This document shows, in pieces, positions 7,572-16,040 of a stretch of DNA of 64,000 nucleotides. The stretch spans positions 1 through 64,000 of the forward strand of contig CAYQOX010000017.1 of assembly GCA_964419335.1 (NCBI GenBank), read 5' to 3'. Below the pieces are notes generated by a model. The model did not search any database, had not been told where the DNA came from, and saw only the letters and a program-made list of their open reading frames with translations. A program made the translations under genes and the position numbers. The DNA is from CAYQOX01 sp964419335. Lineage in GTDB: Bacteria; Hinthialibacterota; Hinthialibacteria; Hinthialibacterales; Hinthialibacteraceae. How positions within the stretch are numbered: the first letter of the stretch is position 1; each line of letters begins with the position of its first letter.

Positions 7572-8792
7572 TTACTCTCTTTCTTCTTGAGAAAGAGGGA
7601 AATAAAGGGTGAAAGTCGTACCATGCTTCGGAATGCTCTTGGCGTATATATTGCCACCCATACTTTCCACAATCGTTTTCGTAATATATAGCCCCAAGCC
7701 GGTGGATTCGTTTTCTTTTCGAGTGGAATAAAAAGGATCGAATATATGAGACAAGACCTCATAAGGCATCCCGGGGCCATTGTCCGTCATGGCAATCATC
7801 ACCCATTCTTCCTCATCCTCGATGATATGGTCCCCCGAGATGTGGATTTTCCCTTCTCCCTCAAGGGCCTGATACGCATTGAGCAGAATATTGGAAAAGA
7901 CTTGGATCAATTTATGCCGCTGACCAAAAAGAAAAGGAAAGTCTTCGGGTAAATCAACCACCACTTCTACATTTTCACGCGCATACTTTACCAAGCGTAA
8001 CGATCGATCCAGGATTTCTGCCACATCCAAAAACTCGGCTTTCTCCACATCTTGGCGCAAAAACCCCTCTAAATGCAATTCCCGAAGCATATTGAGGAAC
8101 AAGTCTGATTCTTCCACAATATTTTGCTTCGCCTCGCTGTCGGGTAACTGTTCTAATTCCGCCCGAATGTTGAGCACCGGTTTCTTAAGATCATGTAAAA
8201 GATTAGCCGTAACCTGCCCGACCAGGGCTAAGCGCTCCAAATGGATTAACTCCCGTTGTTTTTCTTCCAACAACGTAGTGGTTTTCCATACCACTTCCTC
8301 CTTCGAGCGAATTGTATAAAGCCCCAGTCCGATCACTAGGACTAAAGCGATCATGCTGCCACCGATGGCCAATTTAAATAATTGACTACGGCGGGCGCTA
8401 ATCCGCAGATGGAGCATCCCCAATACTTCATCGTTTTCTTCGTCGACGATGCTCTTCGTAATATAATTCACCTCATCGATGAATAAGGTGTCGGGATGCT
8501 CGACATCATAGTACCAGGGATAGACCGTGGCTTCACTCCCATCAGGAAGCATCTTGCGGATAAGAATCTTTTCGATATACGGGTAGCGTTCCTTGAGATT
8601 TTCGACCCGCTTCTCTATCAAGCCGGTGTTAATATCGGCCACCGTCTCACCTTGCAATAAGGGGGTGAAATCCCGGGCGACAATTTCGGGCAAACTTTGT
8701 ATCGCTTCTTCATGCGTTTTGGCCGCCCACAATAAAGCCACTAGCACGCATACTAATACAAATCCAAAAAAGAAATAGATCAAACGATTCAC
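7572..8792 (-). CDS. Membrane sensor histidine kinase, NtrB/ZraS-like, orphan
   Basis: 406 residues. TM1 at about 5-23, a periplasmic sensor to ~140, TM2 at ~142-161, then a short linker and HisKA/HATPase domains. The phospho-accepting His is H200 in LLHDLKKP. The ATPase carries the N box FSNILLNAYQAL, G1 DNGPGMP, F box FDPFYSTR and G2 STGLGLYI. HATPase spacing and the FYSTR box resemble the NtrB/ZraS group that pairs with sigma-54 activators. No response regulator is adjacent. It lies upstream of the amidase-like gene on the same strand but is separated by 195 bases, so operon membership is doubtful. Confidence 0.8.
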   Translation of the reverse strand: MNRLIYFFFGFVLVCVLVALLWAAKTHEEAIQSLPEIVARDFTPLLQGETVADINTGLIEKRVENLKERYPYIEKILIRKMLPDGSEATVYPWYYDVEHPDTLFIDEVNYITKSIVDEENDEVLGMLHLRISARRSQLFKLAIGGSMIALVLVIGLGLYTIRSKEEVVWKTTTLLEEKQRELIHLERLALVGQVTANLLHDLKKPVLNIRAELEQLPDSEAKQNIVEESDLFLNMLRELHLEGFLRQDVEKAEFLDVAEILDRSLRLVKYARENVEVVVDLPEDFPFLFGQRHKLIQVFSNILLNAYQALEGEGKIHISGDHIIEDEEEWVMIAMTDNGPGMPYEVLSHIFDPFYSTRKENESTGLGLYITKTIVESMGGNIYAKSIPKHGTTFTLYFPLSQEERE

Positions 8793-8903
8793 GATGGATG
8801 AGAAACTCGTCTCTTTAACTAAATCCTTCTTATTCTATAACGCATAGATTAATCGCGTTTTCTTATTTTGCCTATCGGTTCAACCAAGAAATTTGATAGA
8901 AGA

Positions 8904-9212
8904 ATGGTTCATCCTGTATTTGACGACATGGTAAAGAAAACCGAACTTGATCCTAAAGTAAGAACCATGGCTATTTTCAATGGATATGAATCGAACCAAA
9001 ACGCTGAAGAGGATGGTGTGGAGCGGCTTTCGGAGCAAGCGGCCCTTAAGGCCGCGCGGAAACAAACGGAACACATTTTCAAGGCGTTTTGTCCAAAAAA
9101 AGTACTCACTTTCGTGATGAGCCAGAAAAATTTAACCTGCAATCTTAACATAAAGAAACGAGCGGTCAGGATTCACCTTTTTCTTTGCATGGAGAGAAAA
9201 AAGTGGCTATAA
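8904..9212 (+). CDS. Small unknown protein containing repeat copy B (doubtful gene)
   Basis: An open frame from ATG 8904 (an in-frame TTG at 8868 is possible) gives about 102 residues. The middle (about 40-72) matches the partial frame at the window start: SEQAALKAARKQ...KKVLTFVMS. The first 40 residues (HPVFDDMVKKTELDPKVRT) read like a plausible helical protein. The last 25 residues are Lys-rich and look like read-through of non-coding sequence. The stop falls inside the promoter of the next gene. It could be a decayed member of a small repeated gene family. No domain recognised. Confidence 0.3.
   Translation: MVHPVFDDMVKKTELDPKVRTMAIFNGYESNQNAEEDGVERLSEQAALKAARKQTEHIFKAFCPKKVLTFVMSQKNLTCNLNIKKRAVRIHLFLCMERKKWL
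9025..9123 (+). repeat. Dispersed repeat, copy B (pair with 1-99)
   Basis: Gapless match to 1-99 with roughly ten substitutions, several at codon positions 1 or 2, and an identical 3' third. It contains the palindrome gcggcccttaaggccgc at about 9038-9054. Located between the divergent histidine kinase gene and the FlgG-like gene. Confidence 0.8.
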
Positions 9213-9213
9213 T
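9185..9213 (+). promoter_or_regulatory. Sigma-70-type promoter just before the FlgG-like gene
   Basis: TTGCAT (9185-9190), a 17-base spacer and TATAAT (9208-9213). The expected start of transcription is about 9219-9222, and the gene's ATG is at 9223, where no ribosome binding site is visible. If the promoter is used, the mRNA would be nearly leaderless. Confidence 0.5.
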
Positions 9214-9222
9214 AAACTTATT

Positions 9223-9939
9223 ATGGCTGATATCTTTTCAACCGCATTAAATGGACTCAACGCCTCTCACCTGCGTGCCGCCACCGCCGCAAACAACCTC
9301 GCGAATATGAACACGCCGGGATATCGCGCCCAGCGCGCGAATACATCCGATGTTCCTGGCGGAGGAGCGGCTGCAACCAGCGTTAGTGCTCGTTCAACGC
9401 AAGGGGCGTTGAAGCCTACGGGAACCCCACTGGATTTGGCCATTGAGGGCAACGGCTTCTTTCAAGTCGTGGATAATCAGGGCAACCCTGGGTTTACCCG
9501 CGATGGTTCTTTCCGGCCTGACGAAAACGGTCATTTGGTCAATTCACATGGCTTCCGCCTTGATCCCAACATCCAAGTTCCACAAAACGCGACCGAGGTC
9601 TCGGTCGGTCCTGAGGGAAATGTTTCAGCCCGCCTTGCGGAGGGAACTAACGTGAATGCAGGTCAAATCGAGTTAGCCCAATTCAGCAATCCTGATGGGT
9701 TATCGCGCGAGGGTGGAAATCTTCTAACTCAAACCGGGGCTTCGGGAATACCGCAAGTGGACAACCCGGGACAAAATGGACTTGGTACCATACAAAGTGG
9801 TTTTTTGGAAATGTCCAACGTGGATATCGCCGAAGAAGCGGTCAATCTACGGCTGGAAGAGAATATGACAAAAGCCAATGCGGCCGTCGTTCGTACCGCC
9901 GATGAGATGACAAAAAGCGTTCTGGATATCAAAGCGTAA
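9223..9939 (+). CDS. Flagellar basal-body rod/hook protein of the FlgE/F/G family
   Basis: 238 residues, close to the usual size for FlgF/FlgG. The N-terminal rod signature is clear: STALNGLNASHLRAATAANN followed by LANMNTPGYRAQ. The central part has IEGNGFFQVVD, FTRDGSFRPDENGHLVNSHG, as in FlgG-like D1 domains. The C-terminal helix SGFLEMSNVDIAEEAVNL...ANAAVVRTADEM closes the coiled coil. The C-terminal helix departs from the usual MI..QRAYEANSK wording, so it is a divergent paralogue. Subunits are exported through the flagellar type III system. No other structural flagellar genes flank it. Assignment to FlgF or FlgG individually is not safe. Confidence 0.8.
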   Translation: MADIFSTALNGLNASHLRAATAANNLANMNTPGYRAQRANTSDVPGGGAAATSVSARSTQGALKPTGTPLDLAIEGNGFFQVVDNQGNPGFTRDGSFRPDENGHLVNSHGFRLDPNIQVPQNATEVSVGPEGNVSARLAEGTNVNAGQIELAQFSNPDGLSREGGNLLTQTGASGIPQVDNPGQNGLGTIQSGFLEMSNVDIAEEAVNLRLEENMTKANAAVVRTADEMTKSVLDIKA

Positions 9940-9963
9940 CCTTACCCCCATCAACCTTTTTTT

Positions 9964-12189
9964 TCAAAAACGCCGCTTCCCTTTCTCATTCCTCAGCCGC
10001 TTAACCGTTTTTACCCCTTCGATGCCCAGAATCTGCTGCATTACTGTATTGAGATGAGTAATGCTGGTGACTTCGACGTTGAAGACGAGGGTGGCCACCG
10101 AGTTCTTCGATTCGCTTTGACATCCAACAATGTTGGTCCCTGAAGAAGAGATCATTTGGGATAAATCGCTGAGTAGGTTTTTTCGGTCGCGCGCGCGGAT
10201 CTCTACCGCTACGATAATCGGCTTATCCTGCTCACCTTCCCAAAACAACGGTAAAATCCGTTCACTTTCCGAGGAATAATATTTTAGATTAGAGCAAGAG
10301 GATTTATGGATCGTCACTCCACGTCCCCGGGTTACAAAACCTACGATGTCATCCCCGGGGAGCGGACTACAACATAGCGCCCGCCGATACATAATGTTAT
10401 CTATATCCCCCAAGCGTACGATCGAGCGGTTTAATTGTTGGGTTTCCTTGGCTTCCTTCTCTTCACTTTGCTTCTGATCGTCTTTCTTCTTATCGGGGGA
10501 TTGATGAATCTTTAATAAGCGTGATAAGACCTGTTTGGTAGAAATACGACCAAAGCCGATATGTACGAAGAGATCTTCAAGATTCTTTTGAATTAATGAT
10601 TGAACGATTTCTTCAGCCTCTTCGGAATTATAAAATTCCAGAGGTTTATACCCCGCTTTTTTCAAATCCTGCGAAAGCTGATGTTGCCCCAATTTCTGTA
10701 ATTCTTCCCGCCGCGAATCCAATAAATAGCGGCGGATTTTATTCCGCGCAGAAGAGGTTTTTACAATATCAAGCCATGCAGGTGAGGGATGGCTGTTTTG
10801 ATTCGATAAAATTTCTACCACATCGCCCGTTTTTAAAGAATAATTCAAAGGGACAATCCGCTCATGCACCTTGGCCCCCCCACAGCGATGACCCAGTTCC
10901 GTGTGGATTTTATAAGCGAAATCGATTGGAGTCGCATCTTTCGGGAGAGCGATAATGGATCCCTTCGGAGTATAGCAAAAGACTTCGTCAGAGAATAATT
11001 CATTTTTTAAAGAGGAGAGAAATTCATCGGGGTTTTGAGTATCGGGGAGACTGTTGGCAAGATCAAACCATTTGCTTTCTTTGCTAATTCGGCGATTATC
11101 CGTTTGTTTATAGCGCCAGTGAGCTGCTATTCCATGTTCCGCAATCTGGTGCATCTCTTGGGTTCGAATTTGGATTTCCATCATACGCCCGTGCCGGCCT
11201 AAGACGGTAGTATGAATGGAGCGATAGTTATTGGCTTTGGGATTGGATATATAATCCTTAAAGCGTCCTTCCACCTGACGCCACATGGTGTGCACTTCAC
11301 CCAAGATCGCGTAACATTCACCGATGGTTTCACAAATGACCCGCAGCGCGATCAAGTCAAAGATTTCATCGAAACTTTTCTGATCGCGCAGCATCTTCAT
11401 ATAAATGCTGTAAAAGTGCTTAGCTCGACCTTCCACAGTGGCATGATAGCCTTTTTCGTTGAGCACCGCTTGTAATTCATCCACCGCTTGACGAATGGTT
11501 TGTTCGCGCTCACGCCTTTTTTGGGCAATACTCTTTTTAATATAACGATATTTCTTGGGATTCAGGAACATGAAGCAACGATCTTCCAGTTCCCATTTAA
11601 TCTGCCCCAACCCCAAACGATGCGCCAAGGGAGCATAAACTTGCAGGGTAATTTTGGCGATCCGGAGTTGGCTTTGGCGCTTTAAATGCTGTAAAGTCCG
11701 CATATTGTGCAGCCGATCCGCCAATTTAACGATCAACGCGTGGGGATCCCGGGCGGTGCTCACCAACATGCGGCGGAAGTTTTCAACCTCTAACTCTCCC
11801 CGATCGCCAATCAACATTTGATTGACATTCTTGCTGACGTTGGTCACCTGCTGCACTAAGGTGGCCACTTTCTCACCAAAGTTCTTTTTTAAATCCTCAT
11901 AGGTATAGTCCGTATCTTCTAAGACATCATGAAGCAAGCCCGCCATGACCGTGTCGGTATCCATCTGATATTCTGCCAAGATTTCGGCTACACTGATGGG
12001 GTGAATAACGTAGGGCTCACCGCTCGCACGAGGTTGATCCTTGTGGGCATCATAAGCAAAGAAATAGGCTTGCCGGATGCGCATGATGTCCTCATCCGAT
12101 AAATAATTACGGAGAATTAACTCCAATATCGGAAAATCATCCTCGATATCTAACGGTTTTTTATTTTTATCGATTGCGGGCGTTGCCAT
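9964..12189 (-). CDS. rel: RelA/SpoT-family (p)ppGpp synthetase/hydrolase, bifunctional type
   Basis: 741 residues, full-length RSH. The HD hydrolase domain is intact: GEPYVIHP (H63), LLHDVLEDT (H87-D88) and LADRLHNM. The synthetase domain (about 250-360) carries RFKDYI at 309-314; the RxKD form marks bifunctional Rel/SpoT proteins rather than synthetase-only RelA. A TGS domain (about 395-460: FCYTPKGSIIALP), a conserved Cys-rich middle (YRRALCCSPLPGDDIVG) and a C-terminal ACT domain (last ~75) follow. It makes and degrades (p)ppGpp in response to uncharged tRNA on ribosomes. Its promoter lies in 12190-12591, divergent from the RNA-processing gene group. Confidence 0.95.
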   Translation of the reverse strand: MATPAIDKNKKPLDIEDDFPILELILRNYLSDEDIMRIRQAYFFAYDAHKDQPRASGEPYVIHPISVAEILAEYQMDTDTVMAGLLHDVLEDTDYTYEDLKKNFGEKVATLVQQVTNVSKNVNQMLIGDRGELEVENFRRMLVSTARDPHALIVKLADRLHNMRTLQHLKRQSQLRIAKITLQVYAPLAHRLGLGQIKWELEDRCFMFLNPKKYRYIKKSIAQKRREREQTIRQAVDELQAVLNEKGYHATVEGRAKHFYSIYMKMLRDQKSFDEIFDLIALRVICETIGECYAILGEVHTMWRQVEGRFKDYISNPKANNYRSIHTTVLGRHGRMMEIQIRTQEMHQIAEHGIAAHWRYKQTDNRRISKESKWFDLANSLPDTQNPDEFLSSLKNELFSDEVFCYTPKGSIIALPKDATPIDFAYKIHTELGHRCGGAKVHERIVPLNYSLKTGDVVEILSNQNSHPSPAWLDIVKTSSARNKIRRYLLDSRREELQKLGQHQLSQDLKKAGYKPLEFYNSEEAEEIVQSLIQKNLEDLFVHIGFGRISTKQVLSRLLKIHQSPDKKKDDQKQSEEKEAKETQQLNRSIVRLGDIDNIMYRRALCCSPLPGDDIVGFVTRGRGVTIHKSSCSNLKYYSSESERILPLFWEGEQDKPIIVAVEIRARDRKNLLSDLSQMISSSGTNIVGCQSESKNSVATLVFNVEVTSITHLNTVMQQILGIEGVKTVKRLRNEKGKRRF

Positions 12190-12417
12190 GATGAATTACT
12201 CTTTTGGAGATTGCGTTTTCAAGCGTATCTTCACGCCAAGTCTCATAAAGTACTCTATTTCTACTTATGAATGATAATACCTTTTCTTCTTCTCCAAAAC
12301 AAATCTTTTCTCATGAGATTATTATACCTGATAACGCTGCTACAATTGAGAAAGAGAAAGAAAAATCAATGAAATACAAATCATAGCGTAAATCTGACAG
12401 AATCTTTTAAGTGGAAA

Positions 12418-12436
12418 GTGAGAATTCTATTCTCAC
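12418..12436. promoter_or_regulatory. Perfect 8-bp inverted repeat in the rel divergent gap
   Basis: GTGAGAAT (12418-12425), TCT, ATTCTCAC (12429-12436). A 19-base dyad like this suits a dimeric repressor site or a small hairpin. It sits midway in the 402-base gap between rel (minus) and the gene at 12592 (plus), so it could act on either side. Nothing else is clear in the gap. Confidence 0.45.
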
Positions 12437-12591
12437 GAACTTGCTCCATGGACGTGAGTTACTCTTGATTCCTTGCGAATCGCCATTTTTAATTTTTAAA
12501 ACCTTGTACTCTGAAACGCTCACTCCCCAGCGATGATAGGAAAAAACAAGGCTTTTTGAATTTTTACGATAAGGCGGATGAAGAAAATCAT

Positions 12592-12879
12592 ATGTCCAAT
12601 ATCCCGGATCAAAAAATGGACGATCAAATCCAAACCATGTTAGAAAGAGCCCGAAGAAATTTAAAGATGCTTCAGGCCGAACTCAATAATACCCAAAGTC
12701 TTTCTCTACGAAGCGTGGAATCCATCTACAACCTGCGCAAAATTCGCATCAGCGTGGCGTATCGTCGTGATCTTGATCCGGAAGAGCAAGAAATGGTAGA
12801 AGAAATCTGCCGTCTCAGTCAGGATGGAGAAGAAATCTGGGAAGAGTTGGAGCAACGGAGCCGTAACAATGAACGCTAA
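12592..12879 (+). CDS. Small acidic helical protein of unknown function
   Basis: 95 residues from ATG 12592; a TTG at 12556 would add 12 residues but has no better ribosome binding site. The sequence is helical throughout and ends in a charged segment (DPEEQEMVEEI, DGEEIWEELEQRSRNN), with coiled-coil-like heptads. No family is recognised. It is the first gene of a + strand group: 46 bases before the ADP-ribosylglycohydrolase gene and then the Smr and NYN genes. Its strand, spacing and divergence from rel suggest co-regulation with these. Confidence 0.6.
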   Translation: MSNIPDQKMDDQIQTMLERARRNLKMLQAELNNTQSLSLRSVESIYNLRKIRISVAYRRDLDPEEQEMVEEICRLSQDGEEIWEELEQRSRNNER

Positions 12880-12925
12880 TTCCTTACCATCCTCTCTTCC
12901 CATACAATCAGATAGGAGTTAAATC

Positions 12926-13696
12926 ATGCTTGGAGCCATCGCAGGCGATATAATTGGTGCGCCCTACGAAGGACGGCCTCACAAACGCAAAGATTTTCCC
13001 CTTTTTATCTCTGCCTCTCAGTATACCGATGATACGGTTCTCACCATTGCCACCGCCGATGCAATCCTCAACCAACACAACTACCAAGAAATGTATCAAT
13101 CCTACGGCCGCGCCTATCCTCATGCCGGCTATGGAGGCTTCTTTATGCGCTGGCTCTTTAGCCACGATCCGCAACCTTACAATAGTTGGGGAAACGGTTC
13201 AGCCATGCGCGTAAGCCCTGTCGGTTTCGCCTTTCACTCCTTGAATGAAGTGATGGAACAGGCCAAACAGTCCGCCGAGGTGACCCACAATCACCCCGAA
13301 GGAATCAAAGGCGCCCAGGCTACGGCTGTATCCGTTTTTCTCGCACGCCAAGGCTCCAGCAAGGAAGACATTCGTTCCCATATTGAAAAGCAATTCAACT
13401 ATGATTTAAACCGCAAGTTGGATGACATACGGGCAATCTATCACTTTGATCCCAGCTGTCAGGGGACTGTCCCCGAATCACTCATCGCTTTTCTCGAATC
13501 CGACTCACTAGAAGATGCTATTCGTAACGCTATCTCGCTAGGCGGAGATAGCGATACCATGGCCTGTATCGCCGGAGGGGTGGCGCAGGCTTTTTATGGC
13601 GACATTCCAGGCACCATGCGGGAACAACTCTATCAGCGCTTACCTTCTCCATTTATACAGATTGTAGAAGAGTTTGAATCCCAATACATGAGCTGA
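12926..13696 (+). CDS. ADP-ribosylglycohydrolase (ARH/DraG family)
   Basis: 256 residues, cytoplasmic. The binuclear magnesium site motifs are all visible: GAIAGDIIGAPYEG at the N-terminus, YTDDT near 35, GNGSAMR near 90 and GGDSDT near 208. These provide the acidic metal ligands in ARH/DraG enzymes, which remove ADP-ribose from proteins, nucleic acids or small molecules. The start is well supported by gataggag before the spacer and ATG. It sits 20 bases upstream of the Smr gene. No ADP-ribosyltransferase is seen in the window, so its substrate is open; ribosome- or RNA-linked ADP-ribose is a speculative link from its neighbours. Confidence 0.9.
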   Translation: MLGAIAGDIIGAPYEGRPHKRKDFPLFISASQYTDDTVLTIATADAILNQHNYQEMYQSYGRAYPHAGYGGFFMRWLFSHDPQPYNSWGNGSAMRVSPVGFAFHSLNEVMEQAKQSAEVTHNHPEGIKGAQATAVSVFLARQGSSKEDIRSHIEKQFNYDLNRKLDDIRAIYHFDPSCQGTVPESLIAFLESDSLEDAIRNAISLGGDSDTMACIAGGVAQAFYGDIPGTMREQLYQRLPSPFIQIVEEFESQYMS

Positions 13697-13716
13697 AAAG
13701 ATTTCAGCATTCTTTT

Positions 13717-13983
13717 ATGGCCAAGTTGAAATTGGATCTACACGATATCTACAACAAAGGGAAACAAATCGACGAGGAGCTGGAACGAGTGATTCACGAA
13801 GCCCTCAATAAGCGAATCGCGCTCGTCGAAATCATTCCAGGAAAAGGCTCAGGACAACTCAAAAAGAGAGTGATTCGCTTCCTCGATCAACCGCATATCA
13901 AAAAACTTTACCACCGGATCGACAAAGACAGTAAGAATTTTGGCCGGCTTTTTATCCGTTTCAAACACAAAAGAAAGATGTAA
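13717..13983 (+). CDS. Small stand-alone Smr (MutS2/SmrB-like) domain protein
   Basis: 88 residues that are almost entirely one Smr domain. The first motif is LKLDLHDIY (usual form LDLHG) and the second is EIIPGKGSGQLKKRV (usual form HGKGxG), so His is replaced by Pro in the second motif. It ends with a basic FKHKRKM tail suited to nucleic acid binding. Smr domains are nucleases that act on branched DNA in MutS2 or cleave mRNA at collided ribosomes in SmrB. The altered motif is shared by a recognisable subgroup of short Smr proteins as I recall them, so it need not be inactive. Three bases separate it from the NYN gene. Confidence 0.85.
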   Translation: MAKLKLDLHDIYNKGKQIDEELERVIHEALNKRIALVEIIPGKGSGQLKKRVIRFLDQPHIKKLYHRIDKDSKNFGRLFIRFKHKRKM

Positions 13984-13986
13984 ATC

Positions 13987-14484
13987 ATGGCTGAACGCGT
14001 ATGTATTTTTATCGATGGAAGTAATTTTTATCATCAACTAAAAGAATCAGGAACAAATACCAAAATCGATTACGGGGATCTCTCGCAAACACTGGTTACC
14101 CCAAAACGCAAGTTGATTCGCACTTATTACTATGTCTGTCCGCCCACCGATCCCACCCATGATAGTTATCACGACCAACAAAAATTCTTCTCCTACCTCA
14201 AAAACACCCCCTACCTGCAATTGCGCTTTGGCCACATCGAACAACGCGGTTCAACCCATGTAGAAAAAGGGATTGACGTACAAATCGCAGTCGACATGAT
14301 CGCGTTGGCTTATGAGAATGCATACGACACCGCCATCCTGATCAGCAATGATGCGGATTTACTTCCTGCCGTAGAGCATGTAAAGCAAAAAGGGAAGCAG
14401 GTTGAATATGCCTATTTGGGACGAAAAACCATCCTCCTGCTTGAATCTAGTGATTTGGAAACCGACATCCAAGCCTTGATTTAG
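13987..14484 (+). CDS. NYN-domain (LabA/DUF88) PIN-like ribonuclease
   Basis: 165 residues: a single NYN/PIN-like domain. The acidic site residues are in place: FIDGSNFYH (D10), KGIDVQIAVDM (about 92-102) and ILISNDADLLPAV (about 115-127). Proteins of this family are RNases or RNA-binding proteins that use a magnesium centre like that of PIN toxins. It begins 3 bases after the Smr gene and is the last gene before a strong terminator, so ADP-ribosylglycohydrolase, Smr and NYN probably form one transcript. A role in RNA turnover or ribosome rescue is inferred from the combination. Confidence 0.85.
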   Translation: MAERVCIFIDGSNFYHQLKESGTNTKIDYGDLSQTLVTPKRKLIRTYYYVCPPTDPTHDSYHDQQKFFSYLKNTPYLQLRFGHIEQRGSTHVEKGIDVQIAVDMIALAYENAYDTAILISNDADLLPAVEHVKQKGKQVEYAYLGRKTILLLESSDLETDIQALI

Positions 14485-14491
14485 AGACAAA

Positions 14492-14524
14492 GAAGGCGCC
14501 CACCGAAGCAGGCGCCTTCTTTCT
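14492..14524. terminator. Rho-independent terminator between convergent genes
   Basis: Perfect 9-bp stem GAAGGCGCC (14492-14500) / GGCGCCTTC (14511-14519), followed by TTTC on the + strand; the opposite strand has TTTGTCTC. It closes the + strand RNA-processing group and may also serve the minus strand beta-helix gene. Confidence 0.85.
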
Positions 14525-14549
14525 ACTTAATTATTTACAGCTGGGTTGA

Positions 14550-16040
14550 CTAGTAAACCATAAACTCGCCAACCGAAACCGGTCCAGAGGGAACCGCGCC
14601 AATATCGCTTCCATCGGTTCCCGCCCCAATCGCGGGACTATCCTCTTGCAAGGCGAATGTCTCCGTATCTTCATACAAGGGATCCGCATTGATGGTTCCC
14701 GAGTCGCTGCCAATATCAAAGTCCACAGGGTTATTATGGAACAAACAGTTTTCAATGGTTAAATCCAAGGCATCTTCATTTCCGCTTTCGACATAGCTGC
14801 CTTGGAGAGAATCTCCCGAAACACCGCCTGAGATATTGTTCGAGAAAATGCTGTTGGAGACTACCGCGGTTCGAGGCCGTGTATTTGGGTCCAAGAAACG
14901 CACAGCCGTACCGTTGCCGTCAAACGTACAATGGTCAATCAAGACGTCACCATCCTCTCCGTCATTGCGAACCATAACGGTTGCCCACGTATCAAAGCCG
15001 GGATGATCTTCGGCTCCATTACTCGCATTGTTGGTAAAGATGGAGTTCGTAATGGTCAATTCACCGGTTCGCCCAGATCGTCCGGATAAGATGACCGTCG
15101 CATTTTGTTCAGTGGGAAGGGTTTCCAGCGCATTGGTATTGTTTTCAAAGCGGCAGCCATCAACGACCTTTTCTCCTCCACCGCTGAAGTTGAGGATCGT
15201 CGCAGGATTATCGATGAACAAGCAATCAATCATATGTTGATTGGAATCTTGCTGATCCGCTCCCCGGGCACGTAAATTCGTTACCCCACCATCGATGTTT
15301 TGGAAGGTGCAGCCCTGAAAGACAAATTCATCAACCACCTTGAAAGAGGGCTGCATTCCGTGGTAGTAAAGCTCTACTTCTCCCACGCTGTCATCTTCGC
15401 GGGTTCCATCGAAGACGCAATCTTCAAACAGATATTGATTCCCTACCCCATCAAACAATTCGGCCACTCGATCGCTATTATTGAAATTGATGAAATCTTC
15501 TTCGGGTGTCGTTGTATGGGGTTGGAATAGAATGTTTTTAAACGTCACTTCAACGCCCTGACCATTCACTCCATAAGCTTCATTGCCGCCTGGTTGACGA
15601 ATCACCACATTTTCAACGGTGATTCCTTTCCCAAAAAAGGTCACGCCGGCATTGAAAGCATCCCCAAGATCATCCTCGAAAACCCCATAGGCTTGCAAAC
15701 TAGCAGGATCAGGATCAATCACAGGCTTCTCCCCGCTTTCAGGGCCCCGAAGAATGAGTGGATCGCGGTTCTGCTCGACCAAATCCGTAATAAAATTCCC
15801 ACTGGCGGAATCGATCGGCGGCAGACCACCGAGTACCACCTGCTCTTCATAGACAGCACTGTCTTGGATCTCGATGATATCCGGCTCTCCGTTCGTTGGA
15901 TCAATGGAATCGATGGCGGCTTGAATCGAAGTGAAATCAGCACCACCTGATGAATTTACGGTCACGGTTTGTGCACAAACAATCGATCCACATCCCAGAA
16001 TAAAAAATACTGCTAACAAAGATTTTCGTCCCATCATCAT
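14550..16040 (-). CDS. Secreted parallel beta-helix protein
   Basis: 496 residues. Signal peptide at about 1-23 (SLLAVFFILGCGSIVCA), then TVTVNSSGGADFTSIQAAID, the standard opening of pectin-lyase-like right-handed parallel beta-helix proteins. Repeated coils with FENCVF, NSIFSNN and DGCRFENN follow through ~450. It ends DIGAVP then SVGEFMVY. These proteins are carbohydrate-active or surface scaffolds; no catalytic residues can be assigned. Start well supported by GAGGTAAA. It is monocistronic within a carbohydrate-related region. A similar aromatic C-terminal ending is found on the secreted protein at 28316. Confidence 0.75.
   Translation of the reverse strand: MMMGRKSLLAVFFILGCGSIVCAQTVTVNSSGGADFTSIQAAIDSIDPTNGEPDIIEIQDSAVYEEQVVLGGLPPIDSASGNFITDLVEQNRDPLILRGPESGEKPVIDPDPASLQAYGVFEDDLGDAFNAGVTFFGKGITVENVVIRQPGGNEAYGVNGQGVEVTFKNILFQPHTTTPEEDFINFNNSDRVAELFDGVGNQYLFEDCVFDGTREDDSVGEVELYYHGMQPSFKVVDEFVFQGCTFQNIDGGVTNLRARGADQQDSNQHMIDCLFIDNPATILNFSGGGEKVVDGCRFENNTNALETLPTEQNATVILSGRSGRTGELTITNSIFTNNASNGAEDHPGFDTWATVMVRNDGEDGDVLIDHCTFDGNGTAVRFLDPNTRPRTAVVSNSIFSNNISGGVSGDSLQGSYVESGNEDALDLTIENCLFHNNPVDFDIGSDSGTINADPLYEDTETFALQEDSPAIGAGTDGSDIGAVPSGPVSVGEFMVY

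Noticed and set aside
7424..7780. 118-residue minus strand frame overlapping the end of the histidine kinase gene
   Set aside because: It overlaps the well-supported kinase C-terminus in another frame and has no recognisable motif.
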